Positions 50,856 through 59,494 of a stretch of DNA of 64,000 bases are shown in pieces. The DNA is taken from assembly GCA_039817385.1 (NCBI GenBank), contig JBCBVY010000002.1, forward strand, positions 248,001 to 312,000. Direction: 5' to 3'. The notes beneath the pieces were generated by a model, which was not told the DNA's origin, made no database searches, and was given only the letters and a program-made list of their open reading frames with translations. The DNA comes from JBCBCP01 sp039817385 (GTDB taxonomy: Bacteria > Pseudomonadota > Alphaproteobacteria > Rhodobacterales > Rhodobacteraceae). The translations under genes were made by a program, and so were the position numbers. The stretch's first letter is position 1; every line of letters starts with the position of its first letter.

Positions 50856-52036
50856 TGTTTGAAACCCTGACCCCGTTGCCACCCGACGGGATCCTGTCGC
50901 TGATGAAGGCGTTTCGCGAAGACCCGCGCGCGGCCAAGATCGACCTCGGCGTGGGCGTCTACAAGAACGCCGATGGCGTGACGCCGGTTATGCGGGCGGT
51001 AAAAGCGGCGGAGCAGCAAATCTGGCAGGCGCAAACCTCCAAAAGCTATGTGAGCCTTGTTGGCGACGCGGCCTTTGCGGACGGGATGATCGATCTGGTG
51101 CTTGGCGGGACTGTGGCGCGGGACGCCGTCGCGGCCGCAGCCACACCCGGCGGGACGTCAGCGGTGCGGCAGGCGTTTGACCTGATCAAGATGGCCCATG
51201 CCGGGGCACGTGTGTTTGTCTCGGACCCGACATGGCCAAACCACGTGTCGATGCTGGATCACATCGGGTTCGAACGTGTGCCCTACCGCTATTTTGACAG
51301 CACGACGGGCGGCGTCGATTTCGACGGGATGCTCGCGGATATCGGCAAGGCGGGTCAGGGCGACGTGGTCCTGCTGCACGGCTGTTGCCACAACCCGACG
51401 GGCGCGAACCTGACCGCGGCGCAGTGGGACGCGGTGATCGCGGCGCTGCAAGCCAGCGGCGCAACACCGATGATCGACATTGCCTATCAGGGATTTGGCG
51501 ACGGTCTGGACGCAGACGCCGCAGCAACGCGCAAGGTCGCGGCAAGCGTGCCCGAATGCCTGATCGCAGCAAGTTGTTCAAAGAATTTCGGTATTTACAG
51601 GGAGCGGACTGGCATATTGATGCTGGTCTCTGGCACCGGGGCGCGTGGGCTGAACCAGGACACGCTTGCCTTCCTGAACCGCCAGAATTTCAGCTTTCCG
51701 CCCGATCATGGCGGGCGTATCGTTACGGAAATCCTCGGCGATGCTGCGCTGCGCGCCGATTGGGAGGCCGAATTGGAAGACATGCGGGTGTCGATGCTTG
51801 GCTTGCGGGAACAGCTGGCCAATGAGCTGAAACGGTTGACAAATTCGGACCGGTTTGACTTTCTCGCGCGGCATCGCGGCATGTTTTCGCGCCTTGGCAC
51901 GACGCCGGACAAGGTCGCTACGATGCGCGAGAAAAACGGGATTTACATGACCGCCGACAGCCGGATGAACATCGCAGGGCTGAATGAGGCGAACGTGCCG
52001 ATCCTTGCGCGCGCGATTGTCGAGGCCGGTGTCTGA
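50855..52036 (+). CDS. Aromatic/aspartate-type aminotransferase (class I)
   Basis: 393 residues from the ATG at 50855. Typical of tyrosine/aspartate aminotransferases: DLGVGVYKNADGVTPVMRAV, HGCCHNPTGANLTAAQWD and the PLP lysine in IAASCSKNFGIYRERTG. The C-terminal REKNGIYMTADSRMNIAGL is characteristic. Coupled to sseA through an overlapping TGATG, so aminotransferase-made 3-mercaptopyruvate (from cysteine) could feed SseA. That link is inference, but the order is common in relatives. Confidence 0.92.
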   Translation: MFETLTPLPPDGILSLMKAFREDPRAAKIDLGVGVYKNADGVTPVMRAVKAAEQQIWQAQTSKSYVSLVGDAAFADGMIDLVLGGTVARDAVAAAATPGGTSAVRQAFDLIKMAHAGARVFVSDPTWPNHVSMLDHIGFERVPYRYFDSTTGGVDFDGMLADIGKAGQGDVVLLHGCCHNPTGANLTAAQWDAVIAALQASGATPMIDIAYQGFGDGLDADAAATRKVAASVPECLIAASCSKNFGIYRERTGILMLVSGTGARGLNQDTLAFLNRQNFSFPPDHGGRIVTEILGDAALRADWEAELEDMRVSMLGLREQLANELKRLTNSDRFDFLARHRGMFSRLGTTPDKVATMREKNGIYMTADSRMNIAGLNEANVPILARAIVEAGV

Positions 52037-52047
52037 TCGCCAAAAGT

Positions 52048-52091
52048 CACGTTTTGTACGTTTCGACAGGCCCCGAAAGCACGTTTTGTAC
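52048..52091. repeat. 12-bp direct repeat upstream of the saccharopine dehydrogenase-like gene
   Basis: CACGTTTTGTAC occurs at 52048-52059 and again at 52080-52091, starts 32 bases apart (about three helical turns). They lie between the aminotransferase stop and the ATG at 52189. The spacing on one face of the helix suggests a protein-binding site. Confidence 0.6.
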
Positions 52092-52188
52092 ATATCCAAA
52101 GACGCGTCCGGAGGCTCTCCGGGCGCGTTAAGGTTTCTGTTACGTGGCACTCCGGTCTAGGGTCGCTGGACAAGGGAGGAGAGTCACC

Positions 52189-53364
52189 ATGAGCACGCGC
52201 GACATCGACATCACCATTTACGGGGCCACCGGGTTCACCGGCGCGCTGGTCGCCGAGTACCTTGCCGGGATGCAGGACGCGGACCTGAAGCTGGCTTTTG
52301 CTGGACGGAACGCGGACAAGCTGCGGGCTGTGGCGGAGGCCAATGGCTGCGCAGACCGGGTCACTCTCATTGAAGCGGACGCGGCAGACCGCCCCGCGGT
52401 GGATGCGTTGGCGGCGCGCAGCAAGGTGGTGATCGCGATGGCAGGGCCTTATGCGCAGTACGGCTCTGAACTGCTTGCGGCCTGCGTGGCCGCGGGCACG
52501 GATTACGTCGACCTCTGCGGAGAGCCGCAATGGATGCGCGCGATGATCGAGGCGCACGCGGCGAAGGCGAAACAGACGGGCGCGCGGATCGTGTTTTCCT
52601 GCGGATTTGACTCGATTCCGTCCGATTTGGGCGTCGTGCACCTGCAGGCGCTGGCTGAGGCGGCGCATGGCGGAGCCTTCCCCCGCGTGAAAGGCCGGGT
52701 TGAGGCGATCCAGGGCGGCCCCTCCGGCGGGACGGTGGCGAGCCTTGTCGGCTCGACCAAGGCCGCGGCGGCGGACCCTGCGGTGCGGGACGTGATGATC
52801 AGCCCCTTTGGCCTGACGCCTGGGTTTACCGGGGTCAAACAGCCGCACGGGCAGGCGCCGGCGCTCGACGAAGACCTTGGCACCTGGGCCGCGCCCTTCG
52901 TGATGGCGGTGATCAACGTGAAGAACGTGCACCGGACCAACGTGCTGGCGGGGCTGCCCTGGGGTGAAGGCTTTGTCTATGACGAGATGCTGGTGACTGG
53001 CCCCGGAGAGACGGGCGCCGAGACGGCCAAGCAGATTGCGGCGATGGGGCCCGGTGGCGGCATGGGCCAGTCGAAGTTGCAACCGGGTGAAGGCCCGTCG
53101 AAGGTTGAGCGCGAGGCGGGGTTCTTTACGCTCGCGCTGCACGGCTCGGGCCTCAACGGCAAAACCGGCGTCGTGCGCGTGTCGGGGGACAAGGATCCGG
53201 GCTATGGTTGCACGTCTATGATGATCTCGCAGGCCGCGCTGTGCCTGCTGCGGGACGGGGTCGAAGCCGGGGGCGGTATCTGGACGCCCGGTGCGGCGAT
53301 GGGCGGCAAGTTGGTGCAGCGTTTGCAGCAGAGTGGGGTCTTGAAATTTGAGGCTGCCGTTTAG
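52189..53364 (+). CDS. Saccharopine dehydrogenase-like NAD(P)-binding protein
   Basis: 391 residues from the ATG at 52189. A Rossmann fold opens with ITIYGATGFTGALVAEYLAG, then FAGRNADKLRAVAE, DYVDLCGEPQWMR and IVFSCGFDSIPSDLG. This is the saccharopine dehydrogenase/trans-acting enoyl reductase family (COG3268), which rarely acts on saccharopine. Members are linked to reduction of lipid or polyketide intermediates. No pathway partner is adjacent. Confidence 0.85.
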   Translation: MSTRDIDITIYGATGFTGALVAEYLAGMQDADLKLAFAGRNADKLRAVAEANGCADRVTLIEADAADRPAVDALAARSKVVIAMAGPYAQYGSELLAACVAAGTDYVDLCGEPQWMRAMIEAHAAKAKQTGARIVFSCGFDSIPSDLGVVHLQALAEAAHGGAFPRVKGRVEAIQGGPSGGTVASLVGSTKAAAADPAVRDVMISPFGLTPGFTGVKQPHGQAPALDEDLGTWAAPFVMAVINVKNVHRTNVLAGLPWGEGFVYDEMLVTGPGETGAETAKQIAAMGPGGGMGQSKLQPGEGPSKVEREAGFFTLALHGSGLNGKTGVVRVSGDKDPGYGCTSMMISQAALCLLRDGVEAGGGIWTPGAAMGGKLVQRLQQSGVLKFEAAV

Positions 53365-53428
53365 GCGCCTGGATTTGTGACGGTGACCCGGGTGGGGGAG
53401 ATGGGCAGATTGCCCATCCTACACGTGT

Positions 53429-53734
53429 CTAGCGCATCAGCTGCGGGGCGGTTTTTGTCGGGCGGAACTCCGTAATCGTGTAGCGCGCCAGGTCTTTGGC
53501 ATAGAACGGGTCGCTTGCCAAAATGTGTTCAAGCGCGTCGCGGCTTGTGGCCGTCGCGATGATCACGCCGCCGGTGCGCGGCACCTTTGCACCCGACGCG
53601 ATGAAGGTGCCAATGGCGTAGTTCCGGTCGAGAAATTCGATATGCGCGTCGATCTCTGGATCGATTTTTTCGAAAGGTTCGACGTAGTGCAGGTCTACGA
53701 CAAAGAGGTTTTGGTCTTTTGGAATCAGGGGCAT
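53429..53734 (-). CDS. YciI-family protein
   Basis: 101 residues with the YciI-like ferredoxin fold: FVVDLHYVEPFEKIDPEIDAH, FLDRNYAIGTFIASGAKVP and the conserved DPFYAKDLARYTITEF near the end. The family has a conserved His/Asp pair but no established function. Start ATG at 53734. Confidence 0.85.
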   Translation of the reverse strand: MPLIPKDQNLFVVDLHYVEPFEKIDPEIDAHIEFLDRNYAIGTFIASGAKVPRTGGVIIATATSRDALEHILASDPFYAKDLARYTITEFRPTKTAPQLMR

Positions 53735-53837
53735 ATCAAATCAATGTGGGTATAGGTGCGACCCGTTGTTGATTGCACCAGCCTACGTGAAACGCAAGCG
53801 TGCGCATACACACGGATTGCCGGCGCGAGATGCCCAC

Positions 53838-53866
53838 AAAAAGTGCCCGGGCGCGAACGCCCGGGC
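53838..53866 (-). terminator. Strong rho-independent terminator after amtB
   Basis: On the minus strand, GCCCGGGCG and CGCCCGGGC pair around a TTCG tetraloop (53845-53866), followed by ACTTTTTGT. It lies 32 bases after the amtB stop. A nine-base GC stem with a UUCG loop and a T5 tract is a near-ideal terminator. Confidence 0.9.
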
Positions 53867-53898
53867 AGTGGTTTCTCTAGACGTGAGAGGAAGGAGAC

Positions 53899-55215
53899 TC
53901 AGCCCTTGGAGAAATCCGGATACGCTTCCATGCCCAGCTCGCTGGTGTCGAGGCCGGTGATCTCCGCCTCTTCGGAGACGCGGATGCCCATCGCTGCCTT
54001 CAGCACGAACCACACGATGCCGGCGAAGACGAAGGTGAAAACACCATAGGCGACGATGCCGGTCAGCTGCGTGACGAGCGACGCGTCGGAGTTGTAGAAC
54101 ACAACCGCGATGGTGCCCCAGATGCCTGCGAACAGGTGCACCGGGATCGCGCCAACCACGTCGTCGATCTTCAGACGGTCAAGCAGCGGGATGGTAAAGA
54201 CCACGATCACACCGCCGATTGCACCGATCCAAAGCGACCCGAAGAGCGAGGGCGCCAGTGGCTCCGCCGTGATGGACACGAGGCCCGCAAGACAGCCGTT
54301 GAGCACCATCGTCAGGTCGACCTTCTGGTAAAGCACCTGCGTCAGGATCAGCGCGGCAACAGCGCCGGAGGCTGCGGCCATGTTGGTGTTGGCAAAGATG
54401 CGGCCCACGTCGGTGATGTCACCCACGGTGCCAGCAGCCAGCTGGGAGCCGCCGTTGAAGCCGAACCAGCCCAGCCAAAGGATGAACGTACCGAGCGTAG
54501 CGAGGGCCAGGTTGGAGCCCGGCATCGGGTTCACTTTGCCATCCTTGTACTTGCCCAGGCGCGGGCCAAGGATCAGCGCACCGGCCAGAGCCGCCCAGCC
54601 GCCCACGGAGTGCACGATGGTCGAGCCAGCAAAGTCGGAGAAGCCCATTTCGCTCAGGAAACCGCCGCCCCACTGCCAGGAGCCGGAGATCGGGTACATG
54701 ATGCCGGTCAGGACGACGACGAAGATGAGGAACGGCCAGAGCTTGATGCGCTCAGCCAACGCGCCCGACACGATCGATGCGGTCGCCGCAACGAACATCA
54801 ACTGGAAGAAGAAGTCGGAGGCCACGGAGGCGTAGTCAAGCGAGGCATCCGCCGCAGCAAGGCCAACAGGCTCAAGCACGGTGGGCACGAAGTTCGGTGC
54901 GAAGTAGCCGTTGAAATCGCCCGGGTACATCAGGTTGAAGCCAACCAGCCAGTACATGATGGCCGCGATGGAGAAGAGCGCGATGTTCTTCGTCAGCTGC
55001 ATCGTCACGTTCTTGGACCGCACGAGGCCCGCTTCGAGCATCGCAAAGCCTGCTGCCATCCAGAACACGAGGAAGCCGCCCACGAGGAACAGCAGGGTGG
55101 TCATGATATACGGGCCGATTTCGTCGAACCCAGGCGCCGCGGCGTCCTGCGCCAGCGCAAGGCTCGGCAAAAGCGCAAGTGCGCCCGCGGCCATAGAAGT
55201 GTTGAGGAGTTTCAT
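53899..55215 (-). CDS. amtB: Ammonium transporter AmtB
   Basis: 438 residues with a signal peptide (MKLLNTSMAAGALALLPSLALA) and eleven membrane helices. Amt motifs are complete: FWMAAGFAMLEAGLVRSKNV, DFAGSTIVHSVGGWAALAGA, GWFGFNGGSQ and AGIWGTIAVV. The twin histidines of the pore lie in STIVHSVGG and PVHLFAGIWG. It conducts ammonium across the inner membrane and is gated by PII. It follows the PII gene on the same strand (29 bases). Confidence 0.96.
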   Translation of the reverse strand: MKLLNTSMAAGALALLPSLALAQDAAAPGFDEIGPYIMTTLLFLVGGFLVFWMAAGFAMLEAGLVRSKNVTMQLTKNIALFSIAAIMYWLVGFNLMYPGDFNGYFAPNFVPTVLEPVGLAAADASLDYASVASDFFFQLMFVAATASIVSGALAERIKLWPFLIFVVVLTGIMYPISGSWQWGGGFLSEMGFSDFAGSTIVHSVGGWAALAGALILGPRLGKYKDGKVNPMPGSNLALATLGTFILWLGWFGFNGGSQLAAGTVGDITDVGRIFANTNMAAASGAVAALILTQVLYQKVDLTMVLNGCLAGLVSITAEPLAPSLFGSLWIGAIGGVIVVFTIPLLDRLKIDDVVGAIPVHLFAGIWGTIAVVFYNSDASLVTQLTGIVAYGVFTFVFAGIVWFVLKAAMGIRVSEEAEITGLDTSELGMEAYPDFSKG

Positions 55216-55244
55216 TGTCTGTTTTTTCCCTTTTGAGCGCGGCT

Positions 55245-55583
55245 TTACAGCGCGTCTTCGTTGGTTTCGCCGGTGCGCACGCGCACGGCCTGTTGCACGT
55301 CGAGCACAAAGATCTTGCCGTCGCCAATCTTGCCGGTCTGCGCGGTTTTGGAGATCACCTCGACGATCTGGTCGGCCTGGGAGGCGGCAACCACGATTTC
55401 GATCTTGACCTTTGGCACGAAGTTCACGGCGTATTCGGCGCCGCGGTAAATTTCGGTGTGGCCGGATTGCGAGCCAAAGCCCTTGATCTCGGTCACCATC
55501 ATGCCGCGCACGCCCGCTTCAGTCAGCGCCTCGCGGACCTCCTCGAGCTTGAACGGCTTGATCGTTGCAATGATGAGTTTCAA
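55245..55583 (-). CDS. glnK: Nitrogen regulatory protein PII (GlnK/GlnB type)
   Basis: 112 residues of the PII family: KLIIATIKPFKLEEVREAL, VTEIKGFGSQSGHTE-like T-loop start, uridylylation site RGAEYAVNF (Tyr 51), and GKIGDGKIFVLDVQQAVRVRTGE. The start is TTG at 55583 with AGGGGA about seven bases upstream. Next to amtB this is the GlnK arrangement: GlnK docks on AmtB and blocks it when nitrogen is plentiful. Control by NtrC is expected from family knowledge. Confidence 0.93.
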   Translation of the reverse strand: MKLIIATIKPFKLEEVREALTEAGVRGMMVTEIKGFGSQSGHTEIYRGAEYAVNFVPKVKIEIVVAASQADQIVEVISKTAQTGKIGDGKIFVLDVQQAVRVRTGETNEDAL

Positions 55584-55835
55584 CTCTGTCCCCTTCTTTT
55601 CTCATGCAGGTCCTGCCCGCTGATGGAGGCAAAAGAGGCGACAGCGCGCGGCGGTTAAAGATTGTGCAGCGCATGCAAGGGATGGAATCGCAGTATTTGT
55701 TCAAATTTTGTGCGGAATCAAAATTGTGCACAAAAAATGCGCATATCGTTGACGACGCCTATGCAATTCTTCCCCGTGCCAAAGCACGCGCGGGCGGGTA
55801 GAGTTCGGGAAAACAAAGGGCATGGGCAGAGCCTG
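55584..55835. promoter_or_regulatory. Divergent promoter region of glnK-amtB and the penicillin-binding protein gene
   Basis: An AT-rich stretch near 55690-55745 contains a perfect 10-bp dyad TTGTGCACAA (55724-55733) and related TTGTGC copies at about 55664 and 55707. NtrC sites elsewhere carry TGCAC half-sites, so these are candidates. I found no convincing sigma-54 promoter. Confidence 0.4.
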
Positions 55836-57995
55836 ATGAGCGATTCACGAAAACGGCGTCCCTTGGTGGCGGAGCGGCGCATTCCCAAGGGCGGCGCGAA
55901 GAAACCGGCGCGCAAGCCTGCGCGGCCGCGCAAAAAGCCGCCTGTTCAGCGCGGGTTTGTGTCCCGCGTTGTCCGGTGGATTGGCCGCCTGATCTGGGTG
56001 GTGACCTCGCGCGTGGCGCTGATCGGCCTTGCGGCGCTGCTGCTGATGGTGGGCTATGTCTACACGACGCTGCCCCCGGTCTCGGAGCTATTGGATGGCC
56101 GGGCGCGCGGGTCGGTTACGATGCTGGACAAGGACGGCGCCGTCTTTGCGTGGCGCGGCGACCAGTTTGGCGGGGCGGTCACGGCGGAAACCGTCTCCCC
56201 TGCTTTGCGCGACGCCATTGTCGCGACCGAAGACAAGCGGTTTTATCGGCACATCGGGGTCAGCCCGCGGGGCATCGCCAGCGCCGTCCGCATCAACCTG
56301 CGTGAAGGGCGCGGGCCGCTCTCGGGGCATGGCGGGTCGACCATCTCGCAACAGACGGCCAAGCTGCTGTGTCTGGGCCGGGCCTACAACCCCGCCGATT
56401 GGGAATCGGAGGCGGCTTATGTGCGCGATTGCCGCGCGGGCTCGCTCCAGCGCAAGGCGCATGAGGCGATCTATGCGCTGGCGATGGAGGCGAAGTATTC
56501 CAAGAACGAAATCCTCAGCATCTACATGAACCGCGCCTATATGGGCGGCGGGGCCTATGGCGCAGAGGCGGCGGCGCAGCGGTTCTTTGGCAAACCGGCC
56601 TCTGCCGTGTCACCCGCCGAAGGGGCGATGCTGGCGGGCTTGCTCACAGCGCCCTCGTCGCTGGCACCAACAGCCAACCTGCAACGCAGCCGGGACCGGG
56701 CCGCGACCGTTCTGCGGCTCATGGGCGAGCAGGGGTATCTGAGCCCGCAAGAGGTCGCCTTTCATCAAGAAAACCCAGCCTCCCTGTCCGAGGCCGCCGC
56801 CGAGCAGGCGGGGGGCTATTTTGCGGACTGGGTGATGCAGTCGGGCCCGGAATACTTCACCCGGAACACGGCCGAGGACGTCATCATCTCCACCACGCTG
56901 GACCAGCGCCTTCAAAAGGCAGCTGAGGACGCGCTGGCACATATCTTTGAAACGAAGGTGCGTGCGGGGTCCAAGGCGCAGGCGGCCATCGTGGTCATGG
57001 ATGCGGACGGCGCCGTGCGCGCAATGGTTGGCGGGCGGTCGACCCGTGTGGCGGGCGTGTTCAACCGCGCCATTCAGGCGAACCGGCAGACGGGCAGCGC
57101 GTTCAAGCCCTTTGTCTACGCGGCGGCGCTTGATCTGGGGTATTCGCCGCTTGACACGGTCGAGGATGCGCCGCTGACGATTAATATTCCCGGCTCCGGC
57201 CCTTGGTCGCCAAAGAACTACACCAATGATTTCAAGGGGCAGGTGACGCTAACCGCCGCGCTTTTGAATTCGCTCAATATTCCGGCGGTGAAGGTGTCCG
57301 AAAGCGTGGGGCGCGATCTGGTCCGCCGGGTTGCTGCCGATTTCGGGATTGAAAGCGATCTGGCTGCCGGGCCTGCGCTCGCGCTGGGGGCCTCCGAAAG
57401 CACATTGCTGGAGATGACGGGTGCCTATGCGGGCATCCTCAACGGTGGCTCTTCCGTCACGCCTTACGGGCTGGAAGAGCTGCGCCTTGCCGGTGATCGC
57501 GAACCGCTCATGGGCACGGGCGGCGGTATTGGTGAGCGGGTCATTCAGCCGGAGGCGGCAGGCCAGCTGATCTGGATGATGGAAAAGGTTGTCAGCGAAG
57601 GCACCGGCGCGCGGGCGCAGTTCGACGGGCGCGAGATTGCCGGCAAGACCGGCACGACGCAGGCCGCGCGGGACGCGTGGTTCATCGGGTTCACTGCCGA
57701 CTACGTGGCGGGCGTCTGGATGGGCTATGACGATAACACGCCCCTGACAGGCGTGACGGGGGGCGGGTTGCCCGCTGAGATCTGGCGCGAAACGATGATC
57801 CGCGTGCATGAAGGCGTGCCCAAACGGCCTCTGCCGTCTGTGCTGCCTTCAGGGGCGCGCCGAACGGCGGAACAGCGACCTGCGCCAGAGACAACCGAAG
57901 GGATTATCGAGGGCCTCTTGCGCGATATTCTGGGCGGTGGCGGCAGCACGGGGAACGGCGCGCGGGGCGGTGATGTCGGCGGCGGGGAGCGATAG
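55836..57995 (+). CDS. Class A penicillin-binding protein (transglycosylase/transpeptidase, PBP1-like)
   Basis: 719 residues from the ATG at 55836. A basic cytoplasmic tail (KKPARKPARPRKKPP) and one membrane anchor (about 50-70) lead into a GT51 glycosyltransferase domain with IVATEDKRFYRHIGVSP (catalytic Glu near 132), GGSTISQQTAKLL and AMEAKYSKNEILSIYMN. The transpeptidase has SxxK at QTGSAFKPF (Ser about 421), SxN at LLNSLNIPA and KTGT (near 604). It builds and crosslinks peptidoglycan in the periplasm. The C-terminus is glycine-rich. Confidence 0.94.
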   Translation: MSDSRKRRPLVAERRIPKGGAKKPARKPARPRKKPPVQRGFVSRVVRWIGRLIWVVTSRVALIGLAALLLMVGYVYTTLPPVSELLDGRARGSVTMLDKDGAVFAWRGDQFGGAVTAETVSPALRDAIVATEDKRFYRHIGVSPRGIASAVRINLREGRGPLSGHGGSTISQQTAKLLCLGRAYNPADWESEAAYVRDCRAGSLQRKAHEAIYALAMEAKYSKNEILSIYMNRAYMGGGAYGAEAAAQRFFGKPASAVSPAEGAMLAGLLTAPSSLAPTANLQRSRDRAATVLRLMGEQGYLSPQEVAFHQENPASLSEAAAEQAGGYFADWVMQSGPEYFTRNTAEDVIISTTLDQRLQKAAEDALAHIFETKVRAGSKAQAAIVVMDADGAVRAMVGGRSTRVAGVFNRAIQANRQTGSAFKPFVYAAALDLGYSPLDTVEDAPLTINIPGSGPWSPKNYTNDFKGQVTLTAALLNSLNIPAVKVSESVGRDLVRRVAADFGIESDLAAGPALALGASESTLLEMTGAYAGILNGGSSVTPYGLEELRLAGDREPLMGTGGGIGERVIQPEAAGQLIWMMEKVVSEGTGARAQFDGREIAGKTGTTQAARDAWFIGFTADYVAGVWMGYDDNTPLTGVTGGGLPAEIWRETMIRVHEGVPKRPLPSVLPSGARRTAEQRPAPETTEGIIEGLLRDILGGGGSTGNGARGGDVGGGER

Positions 57996-57997
57996 GC

Positions 57998-58624
57998 ATG
58001 GCTGTTGAAATGGAGGCGCGGCCGCCGCTTCATCCGCTGGCGCGCCTTGCGCTGGAGGTCGGCCCGATACTTGCCTTTGTGGGGGCCTACCTGGCGCTGC
58101 GCGATGCGCAATTTGTGATCGGCGGGACCGCATATGGTGGCCTGCTGGTTTGCGTGGCGGTGTTTACGCCGATCTTTGTCGCAAGCAGCGGCGCGATCTG
58201 GGGGTTGACCGGCCAGATCGCCCGCATCCAGCTTGCAACGTTGGCGGTGCTGGTTGTTTTCAGTGGTTTGAGCCTTTGGCTCAACGATCCCGCGCTTTTC
58301 AAGATGAAGCCGACGGCGATCTACCTCGGGATCGGGGTGGTGCTGGGCATCGGATTGCTGCGGGGCAAGTCGCTGCTCAAGCATGTGATGGAAGATGTCC
58401 TTCCGCTGAAAAAACGGGGCTGGAAGCTGCTGACGCGGCGGGTCACGGTGCTTTGCCTCGGGGCGGCTGCAGCGAATGAGCTTGTTTGGCGCACGCAGAG
58501 CGAAGAGGTCTGGGTGATGTTTGAAACGCTGGTGATGCCTGTCCTGATCGTGCTGTTTCTTGTGTCGCAGATCGGTCTTTTTGTAGAGCATACGGCGATC
58601 GGATCGACTCGGCGCAGGCGCTGA
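57998..58624 (+). CDS. yciB: Inner membrane protein YciB (IspZ, septation-linked)
   Basis: 208 residues with five or six membrane helices. YciB features: LEVGPILAFVGAYL, KMKPTAIYLGIGVVLGIGLLRGKSLLKHVM, PLKKRGWKLLTRRV and AAANELVWRTQSEEVWV. YciB is needed for normal cell envelope synthesis and septation in other bacteria. It starts two bases after the penicillin-binding protein stop, so the pair is an operon with a peptidoglycan theme. Confidence 0.93.
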   Translation: MAVEMEARPPLHPLARLALEVGPILAFVGAYLALRDAQFVIGGTAYGGLLVCVAVFTPIFVASSGAIWGLTGQIARIQLATLAVLVVFSGLSLWLNDPALFKMKPTAIYLGIGVVLGIGLLRGKSLLKHVMEDVLPLKKRGWKLLTRRVTVLCLGAAAANELVWRTQSEEVWVMFETLVMPVLIVLFLVSQIGLFVEHTAIGSTRRRR

Positions 58625-58894
58625 CCAACTGGCCAGCGCGCGCCTATTTTTTACATGCCGCCGGACCTGCTGCTGGTGTCTGTGCCGCGGTGGGATGTGG
58701 GCCGGGGGCCTTCCATCAAAGATCGCTGCGAACGTGTCCAGCATGGCCAGCGGTCCACTGTGATCCCAGGCCCGCGAAATTGGGTGCCTCCCCAAGCTGG
58801 AAAGGCGCGTGCACGCCAACGTAGGGGCTTCACTCCCCGCTTAAAGCGGCCGCAAGGAAATGCGACCGATTTTATTCAACCTGAAACAGACCGT
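58625..58894. other. 270-base intergenic region with hairpin potential
   Basis: No reliable gene. Near 58830-58862 lie GGGGCTTCACTCCCC and CCGCTTAAAGCGG, two adjacent hairpins before an AT-rich stretch. A 60-codon minus-strand open frame (58651-58833) has no family features. A small RNA is possible but I could not identify one. Confidence 0.4.
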
Positions 58895-59494
58895 TCAGCC
58901 GAGGCGCGACAGGTCCTGGATCATCGCGTCGATATTGCCGCCGTTGCGGTCGATCAGCGCGCCGATCTCTGTGCGCTCGGTCAGCAGCAGGTTCACGCCT
59001 TCGATGAACATATTGAAGAACTTGTCGGACCCGGACCGGTCCGAGACAAGGAACGTCACCTCGAACGGGGACGAGCCGCGCAAGAAGGCCGTGGTGCGGA
59101 TTTCATACCCGGCGCGGATGGCGCGGGCCGACCGCACCTCAATTCGGCCTCCGATGAATTCGCGGAACCTTTTGCCGTATTTGCGCGAAATATAGCCCGC
59201 GAACACGTCGGCGAACCGGCGTTTCTGGGCGCCCGAGGCACTGCGCCCGTCCGCACCAAGCGCGTATTGCGCCATGATGTTCACATCTGCGTAGCGGTTG
59301 AAGATCCCTTCAAAGTCGCGGATCATCCCCGCCTCGGACTTGCCCGAACTGATCACCGTGTTGATCTCTCCGACAAGCTTTCCAACGAGGGAACGGGCCT
59401 CATTCTCGGTCAAGGCCAGCGCCGGGGCGGCGATTGCGGTGCTTGCCAGGCCAGCAAGCAAGGTGCGGCGGGTGAGGTTAGTCGAGAATGGCAT
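58895..59494 (-). CDS. mlaC: Phospholipid-binding protein MlaC (Ttg2D family)
   Basis: 199 residues from the ATG at 59494, chosen because it leads directly into a Tat-like leader (TNLTRRTLLAGLASTAIAAPALA). The mature part matches MlaC: KLVGEINTVISSGKSEAG, FEGIFNRYADVNIMAQYALG, RFADVFAGYISRKYGKRF and KFFNMFIEGVNLLLTERTEIG. MlaC ferries phospholipids across the periplasm between the MlaA and MlaFEDB complexes. It overlaps mlaA by 17 bases; no mlaFEDB genes are in the window. Confidence 0.9.
   Translation of the reverse strand: MPFSTNLTRRTLLAGLASTAIAAPALALTENEARSLVGKLVGEINTVISSGKSEAGMIRDFEGIFNRYADVNIMAQYALGADGRSASGAQKRRFADVFAGYISRKYGKRFREFIGGRIEVRSARAIRAGYEIRTTAFLRGSSPFEVTFLVSDRSGSDKFFNMFIEGVNLLLTERTEIGALIDRNGGNIDAMIQDLSRLG

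Noticed and set aside
55584..55720. Sigma-54 promoter for glnK
   Set aside because: I found no GG-N10-GC arrangement at proper spacing upstream of the TTG start.
58651..58833. A 60-residue minus-strand gene between yciB and mlaC
   Set aside because: It begins with GTG, has no ribosome site I can see, and its composition is Arg/Pro/Ser-rich as in non-coding frames.
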